Source of the DNA: Gigaspora rosea
Lineage: Eukaryota; Glomeromycota; Glomeromycetes; Diversisporales; Gigasporaceae
Length of the DNA: 64,000 nucleotides
Reading direction: 5' to 3'
Assembly (NCBI GenBank): GCA_003550325.1
Contig: QKWP01000007.1
Location: 140,266-204,265 of the forward strand
Shown here: piece by piece, positions 11,715-22,289 of the stretch
How the letters are laid out: each line of letters starts with the position of its first letter
Position numbering within the stretch: position 1 is the stretch's first letter
Notes under the pieces: model-generated
The model's database searches: none
What the model was told of the DNA's origin: nothing
Seen by the model: the letters and a program-made list of their open reading frames with translations, nothing else
Program-made: the position numbers and the translations under genes

Positions 11715-11926
11715 NNNNNNNNNNNNNNNNNNNNNNNNNNNNNNNNNNNNNNNNNNNNNNNNNNNNNNNNNNNNNNNNNNNNNNNNNNNNNNNNNNNNNN
11801 NNNNNNNNNNNNNNNNNNNNNNNNNNNNNNNNNNNNNNNNNNNNNNNNNNNNNNNNNNNNNNNNNNNNNNNNNNNNNNNNNNNNNNNNNNNNNNNNNNNN
11901 NNNNNNNNNNNNNNNNNNNNNNNNNN
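11715..11926. other. assembly gap (212 N)
   Basis: Run of N. The sequence on its left is an almost complete palindromic element; the sequence on its right starts inside a LINE 3' region. Confidence 1.
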
Positions 11927-12580
11927 GTCGTACCGGAGAAAAAGGACCTATGTTCTGGAATTAGGTACCAGGGGAAGAAAAACCATAGTAGCACCTAATG
12001 CTGGGTAGATCAACCCTTCCGGGCCAACTGGTTTGGAAGTTTGGGCACCCGGTGATGGACCGGTAGGAAAGTAATGATGGGTACCGGGGTCGGTGTGAAC
12101 CTTACAAGGGCAGAAGTAGGTAATGGTAGTGGTTAGGTACCCTGACTGCAAGTTGCTTGCCTCGGTGAGTGCGTAAGTTACCGAAGTGTAGGTAATACCT
12201 GTGTATGACAGAGACTGCTCTACCAAGTTTATCCGCGAGGATAAATTAGTCCTAAGGGGATGTAGGTAGCATCCGGGACTGTCTTCGACTGACTAATGTA
12301 TCAGAGGGCTGTACCAGTGATCACAAGTAGGATTGACATGCGAAGCATTGGACCAGAGGGTTTAAATAGGCAATCCCCTAGTTGGGTTGTAGGTATGGCA
12401 ACTAGTGTAGAACCTTTGGGCGGACTACTTAAATTAGACAACCAAAAGTTGTAGTGTGGATAGTTGTACTCTCATTCAATGTAACTTAATTGTGGGTGCG
12501 CCCAAAGAGGCGCCCTTGATCCACAGGCTTGATTAAATAAACTCTCACCCAAAGCGGGAACTTTAACACAAAAAAAAAAA
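11927..12580 (+). mobile_element. 3' end of a LINE, non-coding, poly-A tailed
   Basis: Clearly less AT-rich than its surroundings and ends in a poly-A tract (12,568-12,580) followed by (taa)n. The last 350 bases match, in reverse complement, 37,211-37,569, including gatccacaggcttgatta and ctcacccaaagcgggaac. No frame encodes a recognisable protein, so it is best read as a 3' UTR or a 5'-truncated copy. Confidence 0.7.
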
Positions 12581-12808
12581 ATAATAATAATAGTGAAGTT
12601 GTAAGAAATGCATCTCTTTTAAAAAAACCAACTTCATATAGAATTAAATTTTCTGAGATCACTATATGTTTTTTCTGGATTACACAAAAATTTGATAATC
12701 CTTATTGGTCGAATCATATGATGTTTATATGTAAATCATATGATATGGTTATACAAAGTTGATCTACAATCTATTTTATATGAAAATGGAAATATTGACA
12801 CCCTATCC

Positions 12809-13217
12809 TTAAACTTAATTATTTTAAAAACTATAGTATAAAATTTTTTAAACTTTTTTTATTTAAAAGATATAGATTTAAAGAATATATAATTTAATTT
12901 TTAGCTTGATACCTTATATTTAGCTCTGTATAAATTTTTGAAAATGTTTACAATAATACGGTAGGCCACTGTACTACTAAGCAATATGACAGATTGAATT
13001 CCCAGCAAGAACATAATACTAAAGCTGTATTATAAAAGATATCAGAAAATTAATAATATGCATAAAGTGGTAGAAGAACCAAAGAAACCTGGTATAAAAA
13101 AATAACTTAATAAGAGTAAGGTCATAGAACTATCATGGCATAAAAAAAAGAGTAAAAAATATATACCAAATGGATTGAAGAAAGGTATAAAAATGTCATA
13201 TCTAGTATCCGAAGCAG
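12809..13217. other. AT-rich spacer
   Basis: No gene. The 12,930-13,200 part (aaagtggtagaagaacca, aagaaaggtataaaaatg) may be a decayed retroelement frame but has too many stops to assign. Confidence 0.3.
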
Positions 13218-13377
13218 GACCCCGAAATATACATAGATAGGACAGATTTACTAAAGAGAAAGATCTGCAGAAAATACTTTATAAATAAGCAAAAATTACT
13301 ATAAATAGAAAAGATTTGCATAAAAACCTCAAAAATAAGCAAACTCTTACCTGACCTATCTATGTATATTTCGGGGT
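13218..13377. mobile_element. 160-bp MITE, second copy at 24,236
   Basis: Inverted ends gaccccgaaatatacataga and tctatgtatatttcggggtt. Internal blocks (gcagatctttc, agtaattttt-type) recur at 24,236-24,412 in the opposite orientation. Non-coding. Confidence 0.65.
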
Positions 13378-13387
13378 TCTTCTGAAG

Positions 13388-14642
13388 CAGTATTGGAAAT
13401 ATTATGTTCTTATGTTCTCATGAGAACACCACTTTTAATTTGAGAACATTTACAAAATTTTAGATGTTCTCTATTAAATTTTTTTTGAAAACATTAAGTT
13501 TGAAAAATATGTTCTCTATGTAAATTATAAAAAATTATTTTTATTAAAATAGCAGTTTAATAATTAAGTTTATAAATATTTAATTGATAGTTAGATAATA
13601 TAATTTATTGGTTTTTTTATTTCTAGTTTGGTACAATATAGTTGATAGCTAGCTACCTTATTATATAAACTTTAATATACATATAATTACTATTTATTGC
13701 CAATAGTAATCATAACTAGTAATTAACAATATATAAATTAAAAAGATTTTGCTGAAATAAAAATTAAAATTTGATTAGTATTGGGTTAGAGTTAAGAACT
13801 AGAATAGGGCAGGGGCATAGTTTATACCAAAATTTTACAAAAAAATTTTTTGTTAAAATACAAATATACACTTGTGATGATCACCAGTAGTAATAAATAA
13901 AACTTTTAATATTATTAAATGAATACCAATTATATCAATATTTAATATAAATTTTCAGAGAACTAAACTTACTATAATAATAATATAAATTCTTATAAGA
14001 AAATTACTTAACAAATCTTTAGTTATTATGATTTAAAACTTTAGTACTATGCTTTAAAATTTTATAGTGAAAAATTTTTTGAATCTATAAATTCACTAAA
14101 TTTATTGTAATGAATAAAAATAATATATTAAATATATTATATTTATTTATTTATTTAAATATTTGAGAGATGTTAATGGCTTATTTAAAAGTAAATATAC
14201 AAACAAGATCAGACCAATAACATATCCAATAATATATAAAAAGACTCAAATATTAGATTTTTTAAAAAAATAGAAATCATAGTTTTATTTTTATAAGTAG
14301 TTTAGTTTTGTTTATATATTTTAATTAAATAAATTATATTTTTAATTAAATAAAAATTAAAAAATAATTAAAAGAAGCATAAGTATAAGTGTAAAAGAAA
14401 GAATAAAAATTGTGAAAATGAAAGTGTGAAAAAAAGAGTAAGAGTGAAAAAAGTGTGTGTGAGAAAAAGAGAAAGAGAAATAGAAGAAAAAAAAAGAAAA
14501 AAAAAAAGAAAAAAAAAAAAGAAATAAAATGATAGGGAAATTTTTTTTTATATTTAAAAACATAAAAAAATTTCTGAGAACATTAAATTAAATAAATATG
14601 TTCTCATGAGAATATGAATTTCAAAACAGATTTCCAACACTG
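13388..14642. mobile_element. hAT-like non-autonomous element
   Basis: Inverted ends cagtattggaaat and atttccaacactg, with subterminal atgttctcatgagaac repeats. Flanks ttctgaag and atccaaag match at 5 of 8 positions, two of the differences being transitions, compatible with an old 8-bp target duplication. The 229-bp element at 51,701-51,929 shares the cagtg ends and gttctca repeats. The GA-rich tract at 14,380-14,530 gives only low-complexity frames. Confidence 0.5.
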
Positions 14643-14856
14643 ATCCAAAGAACCTTCTACATAGTAGAAGATTTTAGACAATGATTATAATCGGAAAACC
14701 ATTCTTTCATAACAACTTGGATGATTGTTGAAAAAGAATGGAGATGGAAATGTATAAGTGAAAGAAAAAAAAACTTAAAATTTTAAATTTGAGAAACAGA
14801 ATCTAGTCTAGGTTCTAGTGTCCTGGCATTTTAAAAAAAAAATTTGAAATAATTAA

Positions 14857-15357
14857 GGGTAGAGTATACATAGATCAATTTTTATATGATCTTAAAATTA
14901 AAGAAAATTTTATTAAGTAGGTTATTTAAAAATGTATTATAAAAATTGTAGAGTAGGTATTTGTGATTCTAATGGTAGTAAAATTATTAATATTGGTTAG
15001 ATATTCGCTGAGAAGCATGTAGTTAAAGATTGGGTATTGATTTTTTGTTTACAAAAATCATATGATGATCATATGATCTAACCAATCAAAATTACTGATT
15101 TTGTGTACTGCAGCAAATTTGAGGCCACCGCAGCAAACTTTATAATATATACAAGTGTACATTTTTAAAATAATTTGTTTATTAAAATTTATATCTTTAG
15201 AAAGAGCATATTTTAATCTACAAAATATAAGGTTTTAAAAAAAATTAATTGCGTTCTCGAAAATTTTTATTAGTGGCACATTTTTATTCTCCATATAAGG
15301 TCTTGATTTGCCATACATATCATACAGTATGAAAATTGATCTACGTATACTCTACCC
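14857..15357. mobile_element. TTAA-flanked element, complete copy
   Basis: TTAA|gggtagagtatacatagatc on the left and gatctacgtatactctaccc|TTAA on the right. Central catatgatgatcatatga and accaatcaaaatt blocks recur, inverted, in 47,518-48,042. 501 bp, no reading frame. Confidence 0.75.
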
Positions 15358-15487
15358 TTAAACTGATTCAACAAAGCTCATCTTCTCAAGCGAGGGTTGA
15401 TATTATGCTCAATTTTTTTAATTTTAGTTAGTATTATTTTTTATCATGTATTTCTTATTTTAGTGTAGTCTGTGGCTTAGTTGAATT

Positions 15488-15660
15488 TCCAGATAGGAGA
15501 TCGAGTCTCCAAATGGGAAATTAAATTCCCAATCGACAGATTAAATCCCCAATAAACAGATTAAATCCCCAATCGACAGATTAAATATCAATTGACAGAT
15601 TTAATTCCCAATTGACAGATTAAATCTCCAAATGACTGATTAAATCTCCCAATTGAAGAA
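15488..15660 (+). repeat. minisatellite, about 21-bp unit, 8 copies
   Basis: Degenerate tandem units of the form cgacagattaaatccccaat. No coding meaning visible. Confidence 0.75.
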
Positions 15661-15912
15661 TTAAAGCTATATATGAATTAAAGTATATAAATATTTAGTT
15701 TCTGCTTAGGAGTGGGTTTGAGTCAAGTAGTTAATGATTGAATATAGTATTTAGTATTATTGTGCTAATCCGATATATTGATTTATTTTAATAAAGATAA
15801 ACCTTATAGCCCAAAACTATGTATATTAGTTTATTGTTTTAAACCATTTACTTTGTTCATGATTGAACTAAACTGGCACAATTTTATCAAGCTCTTCCAA
15901 CTGATCTTAACA

Positions 15913-16535
15913 CAGGTTATTTTGATAAAAAAAGAGGTTTTATATTAAAAGCTCAAAAAATTTAACTTTAGTATATAACTTAGGTAATCCATTTTTCTTA
16001 CTAAGTAACCTACTTCAGTCATCTAAGTAAAGTTGTTTAGGACATGATTTTACATATACTTATATCTTAAAATTGTCAAATATTTGTTTTTGGCAAAATT
16101 ACATTTTCATTTTGTACAAAATCAATATAATTTTATTTGATTTTTAAGCTTAATTTTTTCTTTTTCCCTTGTTCTATATTCCCAAAAAATTTAATTTTAA
16201 GTTAATATATAAAGAAAGAAACATTAAAAATTTAAAGTTCATAGTAATTTTATATATTTTTTTTTATAGTTTTATATGTAAAAAATTTTTATATAATATA
16301 TTATATAACTAATATTTACTTAAATAACTTCTGATCTAGTAATCAGAATTGAATAAACTTTTTTTGTTAAATAGTCTCACTGAGAGCTTCATTTTAAAAA
16401 AAGCTTATTCAAATTGGATCACTAGATACCAAGATAATTGCCTAAAACTGTTTTTTTGCTTTTTAAATTTCAGAAATTTTTTGCTAAAAAATAAAGTATA
16501 ACTTCTGTACTAAAGAAAACATGTCCTATAACTGT
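15913..16535. repeat. solo arm of the giant palindrome family plus flank
   Basis: Follows the right half of the 61,848-62,740 palindrome and its flank to 63,045 in the same order: ggttattttgataaaaaaag, ctaagtaaagttgtt, caggacatgattttacat-like, then a separate block with ctagtaatcagaattgaat and agataccaagataattg. Only one arm is present, so this copy lost or never had its partner. Confidence 0.6.
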
Positions 16536-16704
16536 TATAGTTACAATTTTTTTTTCAAAATTCTATTTAAAAAAATTTTTATTTTTATCTTCTAATTTCA
16601 AATTTTCTGAACAGAAATAGTCTTTTTAAACTTATATTTGTTTTCAAAATAAGCTAACTTCTATTATTAAAAACTTTAATATTAGAACTATGAAAGTTTT
16701 TGAC
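16536..16704. other. AT-rich spacer
   Basis: No gene or repeat boundary seen. Confidence 0.3.
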
Positions 16705-17261
16705 CCTATAAGAAAAGTGGTACAGGTTGTAGTACAGGTTAGTGTCAAAAATGCTCAAAATGGCATGGATCTTGTGGCACACACAAGAATGTTTTATGGA
16801 ATAGCACAATAAAAATAGCATGAACATTAAAACAAAGAATACTATATAATATTATGCCATATAAAATAGCATGTTTAAATAACATGTATATATATATTAC
16901 AATATGTGTTAGCTTATAATATGTGTTGGCTCATTTCATAAAAAGTAAAAGATTAGTAAAGATTTTTTTAAAAAAAGAGTAATATCTCATAGTTTCACTA
17001 ATGAAGCTTCTCTTTGTATTTTAACAAAAAAAAATTCTTATAAAATTTTGTTTTATATACAGTTAGCTTGTTTATCTTATATTAATTACTTTTATATTTT
17101 AATAGTTAATCCACATTGTTATTATAGTAGTATGTAAATTTACATTCATTATCTATACCAAATTCTGTGCTAATTTGGCTATTAAACTGTTACAAAAAAT
17201 CAATACATTATAGCGCAGTTGTCTGTCACTATTTGAGGTTATGTCATGCTTTTTTTTGGGC

Positions 17262-17434
17262 TAATCCAGAATAAACAAAATTTGTGCATGCGTTTATTTA
17301 TTTTCATCAATTTCAGATCAGCCTGACATAGATTCTGAATGCGTGCGAATTTGTGCACGTGTTTTTTTCATCAATAATTTTACGGGCTAATCAGAAATAA
17401 ACAAAATTTGTGCACGTATTTATTTTTGTCAATT
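17262..17434 (+). repeat. direct repeat left of the BTB-TLDc pseudogene
   Basis: About 170 bp closely matching 19,193-19,360 in the same orientation. It contains aataaacaaaatttgtgcat twice and acgtgcgaatttgtgcacg-like blocks. Confidence 0.75.
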
Positions 17435-17768
17435 ATGCCGTTCCCCGAACTTAAGTGTCGTTCTCTGTGTAATGTTTCATTACATTACGTTTTTTTTAAA
17501 AAAAACTAGCCAGTAACTTTATTTTCCTGTACCCACAAGTTTTATAGAAACCGTAAAATAATAAAATTATATACTAAATAAAATATAACTATAAATTTTT
17601 GATGCGATTAGTTGTCATGGTGAAGATTTATAATAAGACAAAAAAACTATTCTTAGGGTTAATAAGTTTAAATTATAGTAGCTTCACTTATACTGCAGTA
17701 TTAATCACTTACGAGAGTTAACAAAGGTTTTACACAACTTAAAATAGAATTTTTAATAGTACCAATTT

Positions 17769-19057
17769 TCAATAAAAAATAAAGCTATCATTACAAGGCT
17801 TTGTTGTATAATCTGAATTTGGTTTTTCCCATCCAATATGATTATATCCACCAAGAATTTCGTTAGTGCCTTTAATATTCATAACAACAATAACATTTGT
17901 CTTTTTGTTGCATAAATTCCAGAATGTAGCATTAGTAAAACCATCTTTACTTCCACGAAGAAGCAACTTAAACTCATATGGATTATTTTCCGTAGAATAT
18001 TTATATTCCCTTTTATCAATCCATGAAGTGATTTTAGCTGCATGCACTTCGTTAATAACTTTTGAAAATGGTTCAGTTGTTCATATTGGTAATTTTTGTG
18101 TCAAGATAGTGCATGGTGGAAGAATTTTTAAAGATATTGATTTATTTGGGAAATCAATCGCATCTTTACATCTTTCCAAAGGGCCTTTTCAAGAATTTGT
18201 TTATATGAATGCACATATTCATAAATATCATTACCAGATATTTGAAAGTATCTAATAAGAGATAGGCAGTTTTGTAAAGTAGTCTTCAAAGATTGAAAAA
18301 TTTTCATATGTCCAATCTTTAGAATCAGTAGGTAAGTCTGGATTTTGAGCAATTCCCCATTTAATAACATAATTCCAAATATTTATTTCTCCCGTTTGTA
18401 AATAATCTTGCCCAACAAGTGATACTAATGCGTTTTCATGAAGTAATGTAAAATCTTCAGAGTCAAAGATCTTATCCGGGTATTTTACTACAATATCATT
18501 GCACCATTTTTGTAATTCCTTAAGGGTATGTATTACTTTTGAAACTTTCTTGATAAACATGAGCAAAATGTAAATGGAGCCAATGAGCTTTTGTCTCAAT
18601 TAAATAAGCTTCAATATATTTAGCCAATTCTTCAAGAAAAAATTTGCAAACAATAAACATGAGCTCAAAAATAAATGACACATCAAGATTATCTAATAAA
18701 TGACTCCCCCATAAATATATCTTTATATTAAATTAAATTATTAATAATGTTAATAATTTAAAATTCAATACAATACATTGTATATCAAAAAAAATTCAAT
18801 AGCTTACTTGATAATAATATCAAATTGCTGAATAGACACATGATTTAAATTAATCGTTTTAATATTATATTATCTTTATTAATGTTCGCTAATTTATTAC
18901 GAAAGTATAAAGACTGATATCTCAAAATAACGGAATGTGGTTTAAAATTTTTCACATCTGGAATTTTTCCAACGTTAATAATTGCATTAAAGTCTTCTTC
19001 ATCGTTAAGAAGTTCAATATAATCGTTTAAAAGTTTTTCGATAATTTTCGTTGTCAT
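17769..19057 (-). pseudogene. BTB-BACK-TLDc (Kelch-like/TLD) gene, broken
   Basis: Starts at 19,057 with MTTKIIEKLLNDYIELLNDE, a typical BTB entry, followed by FNAIINVG and HSVILRYQSLYFRNKLAN. After DNII two extra bases (plus-strand AA at 18,861-18,862) shift the frame; in the new frame it continues KTINLNHVSIQQFDIIIK. An intron (GTAAGC to AAAG, about 18,720-18,812) then leads to YIYGGVIYLDNLDVSFIFEL and the BACK region (LKELQKWCNDIVVKYPDKIF, ENALVSLVGQDYLQ). Two further shifts occur near 18,540 and 18,270, then NDIYEYVHSYKQILEKALW. The TLDc part (about 18,060-17,769) has EFKLLLRGSKDGF, TFWNLCNKK and EILGGYNHIGW but stops at NDSFIFY, losing the C-terminal third. BTB proteins of this type are usually cullin-3 adaptors, and the fused TLDc form is strongly expanded in Rhizophagus-type fungi. 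At least three shifts make this copy inactive. Confidence 0.9.
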
Positions 19058-19192
19058 CTTACAGAATCTAAAATAAAATTGTTATGTAGAGTACTATTTA
19101 AGATGAAAATGATATACTATATGACAGTTCAGTTGTGCTACTTATGTACGTATGTACAGCATTTTGCAATTATATACATATCAATAGCTACT

Positions 19193-19360
19193 GATCCGGA
19201 ATAAACAAAATTTGTGCATGCATTTATTTATTTTCGTCAATTCTGAATCAGCCCGATATAGATTCCGAACACGTGCGAATTTGTGCACGCGTTTATTTTC
19301 GTCAATAATTTTACGGGCTGATCTGAAATAAACAAAATTTGTGCACGTGTTTATTTTTGG
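19193..19360 (+). repeat. direct repeat right of the BTB-TLDc pseudogene
   Basis: Second copy of 17,262-17,434, about 1.93 kb away in the same orientation. Both are close enough to have arisen from one duplication or paired insertion. Confidence 0.75.
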
Positions 19361-19420
19361 CGGGATCGGGTTCATGAACCTTGGTGGGTTATACAAAAAT
19401 TCATACTCCGCCGTACCGGG

Positions 19421-19654
19421 TCAGATCGGGTTCACATGAACCAAGATTAGGTTCATTTGAACCAAGATCGTGTTCAAATGAACCAAGATTGGGTTCATAT
19501 GAACCAAGATCGGGTTCATTTGAACTATGATCGGGTTTATTTGAACTATGATCGGGTTCATTTGAACCATGATCGGTTCATTTGAACCATGATCAGGTTC
19601 ATTTGAACCATGATCGGGTTCATTTTGAACCATGATTTGGTTCATTTTGAACCC
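19421..19654 (+). repeat. minisatellite of self-complementary units
   Basis: About 10 tandem units of 21-25 bp like gatcgggttcatttgaacca. Each unit contains the near-palindrome ggttcatttgaacc, so each can fold on itself. Open frames across it are repeat artefacts. Confidence 0.8.
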
Positions 19655-19730
19655 AGATAAAAACATTAATACCATTAGCCCGCGGCAACGCCTGGGCCCC
19701 TAACACTAGTTCTAGCTATTTACAGTTCAA

Positions 19731-19843
19731 TTGGCACAGGCACACAGTCCCACATATCACAGAATCTGGACCAATTTGGTCTATACCTATACAAATTCAA
19801 ATCATGACTTATGCTTTAAATGCCTGTGCCTATTTGAAACAAC
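19731..19843. repeat. small inverted repeat
   Basis: Arms ttggcacaggca and tgcctgtgccta around a non-coding centre with gaccaatttggtc. Confidence 0.5.
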
Positions 19844-19880
19844 CTGTACTAATTTGGTTCAATTTTCTTATAGGGCAATT

Positions 19881-20396
19881 AAATATTTTGTTTTTGTCTA
19901 GTAACAACAATAAATATTTAATGCACTTTGTCTTCAAAACAAAATACTACCAATATTTTTGATTTATTTAATATTTTTCATTAACATTTTTTTAAAGAAA
20001 AACAATGTTTATAGTATTTAAAATATATATAACTTACATTAGCTAATTATGTCATAATATTTCTTGTGCATTATTTACATATTGTTTCATTAAAAAAAAG
20101 TGTAAACTTAAAATTTCTAATTTTAATTAAGTAAAAATATTATCAAATTATCAATAATTTGTAATATTTGTTATTATATCTAATTGTTAGATAAAACTCC
20201 TATATAACAAATTTCTAGATTTAAATAGAGATAAATTAAAAATTTTAACAAAAATAAGATACAATTAACTCTATACCAAACTGCATGTTCTGGGGTTTTG
20301 TTTAGTATAGAGTGAGTTTGCTTTATAAAGTTTGTTTTTTATACCAAACATTCTGTATATATAGCTAACCAATAAAATCATATATATGATCAAGAT
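19881..20396. other. AT-rich spacer
   Basis: No gene. Ends in atcaagat (20,389-20,396), the left target-site copy of the next element. Confidence 0.35.
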
Positions 20397-20849
20397 TAGA
20401 AATGGGTACGGTTACAGTTATATCCATTTGTGACTGGCTATAGCTGTAGCTGATTCTAGTCGGTCAGAGGGGCTTAGCTAACTGACTAAATTGTAGCTGA
20501 TGCCATATTTAAAAACAGATCGACACGGATCAGCCTAATAACGGAAGTTCCTATAAAGACTATGATCATCACATCACATGAAATAATGACATCATTTGTT
20601 TACTTGTACCAACAAAAATTGGCCTTAACTAATCTGTAATCACAATTGTCTAGACCAATTTTGATGATTTAATTGCTGTTAGAATCAGAAAAATTGGTTA
20701 ATTAAAGGATTATAGAACCTTTACATAGTAAAATAATTGATCGACTATAGTCGGCTATTAGCCGATATAACCAACCGCACTTAGCCGGCTATATGCCAAT
20801 AGTCAATAATAACGACCGAACTGACTGTAACTGACCGAACCCATCCCTA
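20397..20849. mobile_element. hAT-like element, 453 bp
   Basis: Ends tagaaatgggtacggttac and gtaactgaccgaacccatcccta are inverted copies with TAG termini. Flanks atcaagat and aacaagat match at 7 of 8 bases, as expected for a hAT 8-bp duplication. Internal repeats of tagccg/cggcta. Non-coding. Confidence 0.7.
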
Positions 20850-20857
20850 AACAAGAT

Positions 20858-21330
20858 CACAATTTTTTTTATATAATAAAAGATTTATTCATTATACTGT
20901 TTAGAACATTCCAAGTAGTTTGGTTTGTATCACTAATTTTTACATGTACAAAATTAGAATAAAAATTTCTAGTAAAACTTTATGCTTTTATATTAGTAAC
21001 GCAAAACTTTTATTTTCGATATACCTATATGTACTCAAAAAAAACTTTGTACATTTTTGAGACACAATAATTTTAAAAAGCCATGTGACTGCTACACTTA
21101 AATTGACCAATGGGCTTGCAGATAAGATTCTAAAAAAATTTATAACAAAGTATGAAGTTTTTTTAATTAGATCTAATTTTTTTATTATGCCAAATATACT
21201 TAGACTTTAGTTAAAGTTGTAGAAAAGAAGCTTATTATATTAATAGTATAAGATTATCAAAATTGGCTTAGTATATCACAAAAATGTATTAAAAAAGTTT
21301 CACCATTTCTTTAAATTTTTTAAAAAACTT
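20858..21330. other. AT-rich spacer
   Basis: No gene seen. Confidence 0.3.
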
Positions 21331-21854
21331 TAATTCGTAATCCGTGAGTAAGGGAAAGGATTTGATTAGTGATCAGCAGGGTGCATATTATAATCAAAAA
21401 AATTAATACCCATAATCTAGAGCCATTTTTTAATTTTCTCGATTTCTGCAAAGCTAACATCTTTTGTGTTTTTATAAAAATTATAAAGGCAATTTTTTTC
21501 TTCCTAAAAGTGGTGAATTCATCAAAATTGACCCAATGGGCTGTGAGATATTATCATTTTATCTTCACGATCATATGAAATTTCTTTACAGATCTGCAAA
21601 GAAATTTCATATGATCGTGAAGATAAAATGGTAATATCTCACGGCCCATTGGGTCAATTTTGATGAAGTCACCACTTTTAGGAAGAGAAAAATCGGCTTT
21701 ATAATTTTTATAGAAACACAAAAGATGTTAGCTTTGCAGAAATCGAGAAAATTAAAAAATGGCTCCAGATTATGGGTATTAATTGTTTTGATTATAATAT
21801 GCACCCTGCCGATCACTAATCAAATCCTTTCCCTTACTCACGGATTACGAATTA
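21331..21854. repeat. 524-bp palindrome with about 255-bp near-identical arms
   Basis: Begins taattcgtaatccgtgagta and ends with its reverse complement. The centre is near 21,592 (ctttacagatctgcaaag). The arms differ at only a few positions. The two 69-codon frames, one on each strand, are the same arm read twice and are not genes. Confidence 0.9.
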
Positions 21855-21886
21855 AATAATTATAAACAAAATATAATTATAATTAA

Positions 21887-22261
21887 GGGTAGGGTGAATG
21901 TATATCATTTTTCATATGATATATATAGTATATTAGAATTTTATATAGTAAATAAAAAAATGCTTCTGACAAATTTTTTCAAGGCCTTGGCCAATTTGTA
22001 TAAAATTTATATAATAAGTAGTTTTAAATAGTTTGTTTATAACAATAAAGTTGCGCAATGTCTATTGCTTTAAAAAAAAATCAACTTTATATATAATTAA
22101 ATTTTTGTAGGACACTATATGATTTTGTAGATTGTACAAAGAATTAATTGGTCCAATCATATGATGTTTATATATAAATCATATGATATCATATAAATTG
22201 TTTACACAAAGTTGATCTACAATCGATTTTATATGAAATTGGAAATTTGTATACCCTATCC
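21887..22261. mobile_element. TTAA-flanked element, 375 bp
   Basis: TTAA|gggtagggtgaatgtatatc and gtataccctatcc|TTAA. Shares attggtccaatcatatgatg, tatataaatcatatgatat and the acaaagttgatctacaatc end with the copy at 11,363-12,808. Confidence 0.75.
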
Positions 22262-22289
22262 TTAAATTAGAACTTGTTTACAGGTATAG

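Larger units (their letters stand above)
11363..12808. mobile_element. TTAA-flanked palindromic element, interrupted by a LINE tail and an N gap
   Basis: Left end TTAA|gagtagggtgtacgtaga (TTAA at 11,359) and right end gacaccctatcc|TTAA (12,809). Same family as 14,857-15,357, 21,887-22,261 and 47,518-48,042. Sequence 11,517-11,714 is repeated with a few differences at 12,592-12,788, so about half the element appears twice, on either side of the gap and a LINE 3' end. Confidence 0.65.
16705..19880. mobile_element. candidate 3.2-kb composite element carrying a gene fragment
   Basis: Left end ccctataagaaaa, 3 bases, gtacaggttgt. Right end, reverse complement, ccctataagaaaa, 13 bases, gtacaggttgt. 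Between them lie a BTB-BACK-TLDc pseudogene, a pair of direct repeats flanking it, a minisatellite and a small palindrome. No target duplication was found, and the spacing within the ends differs, so the unity of the element is inference. Confidence 0.35.

Noticed and set aside
11698..12008. Frames running through the N gap
   Set aside because: Most of each frame is N; the rest lies in a LINE 3' non-coding region.
14357..14563. Phe/Ser-rich and similar frames at 785, 4989, 7755, 45,130, 53,373
   Set aside because: Low-complexity purine or pyrimidine tracts; no coding character.
19421..19675. 84-codon minus-strand frame rich in MNPI and HGSNEPD repeats
   Set aside because: It is the minisatellite translated; it arises from the repeat unit alone.
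21369..21816. Two near-identical 69-codon frames on opposite strands
   Set aside because: They are the two arms of one palindrome read in opposite directions, not a gene pair.
21330..21855. TTAA target duplication of the 524-bp palindrome
   Set aside because: TTAA is self-complementary and would appear at both ends of any palindrome extending that far, so it proves nothing here.
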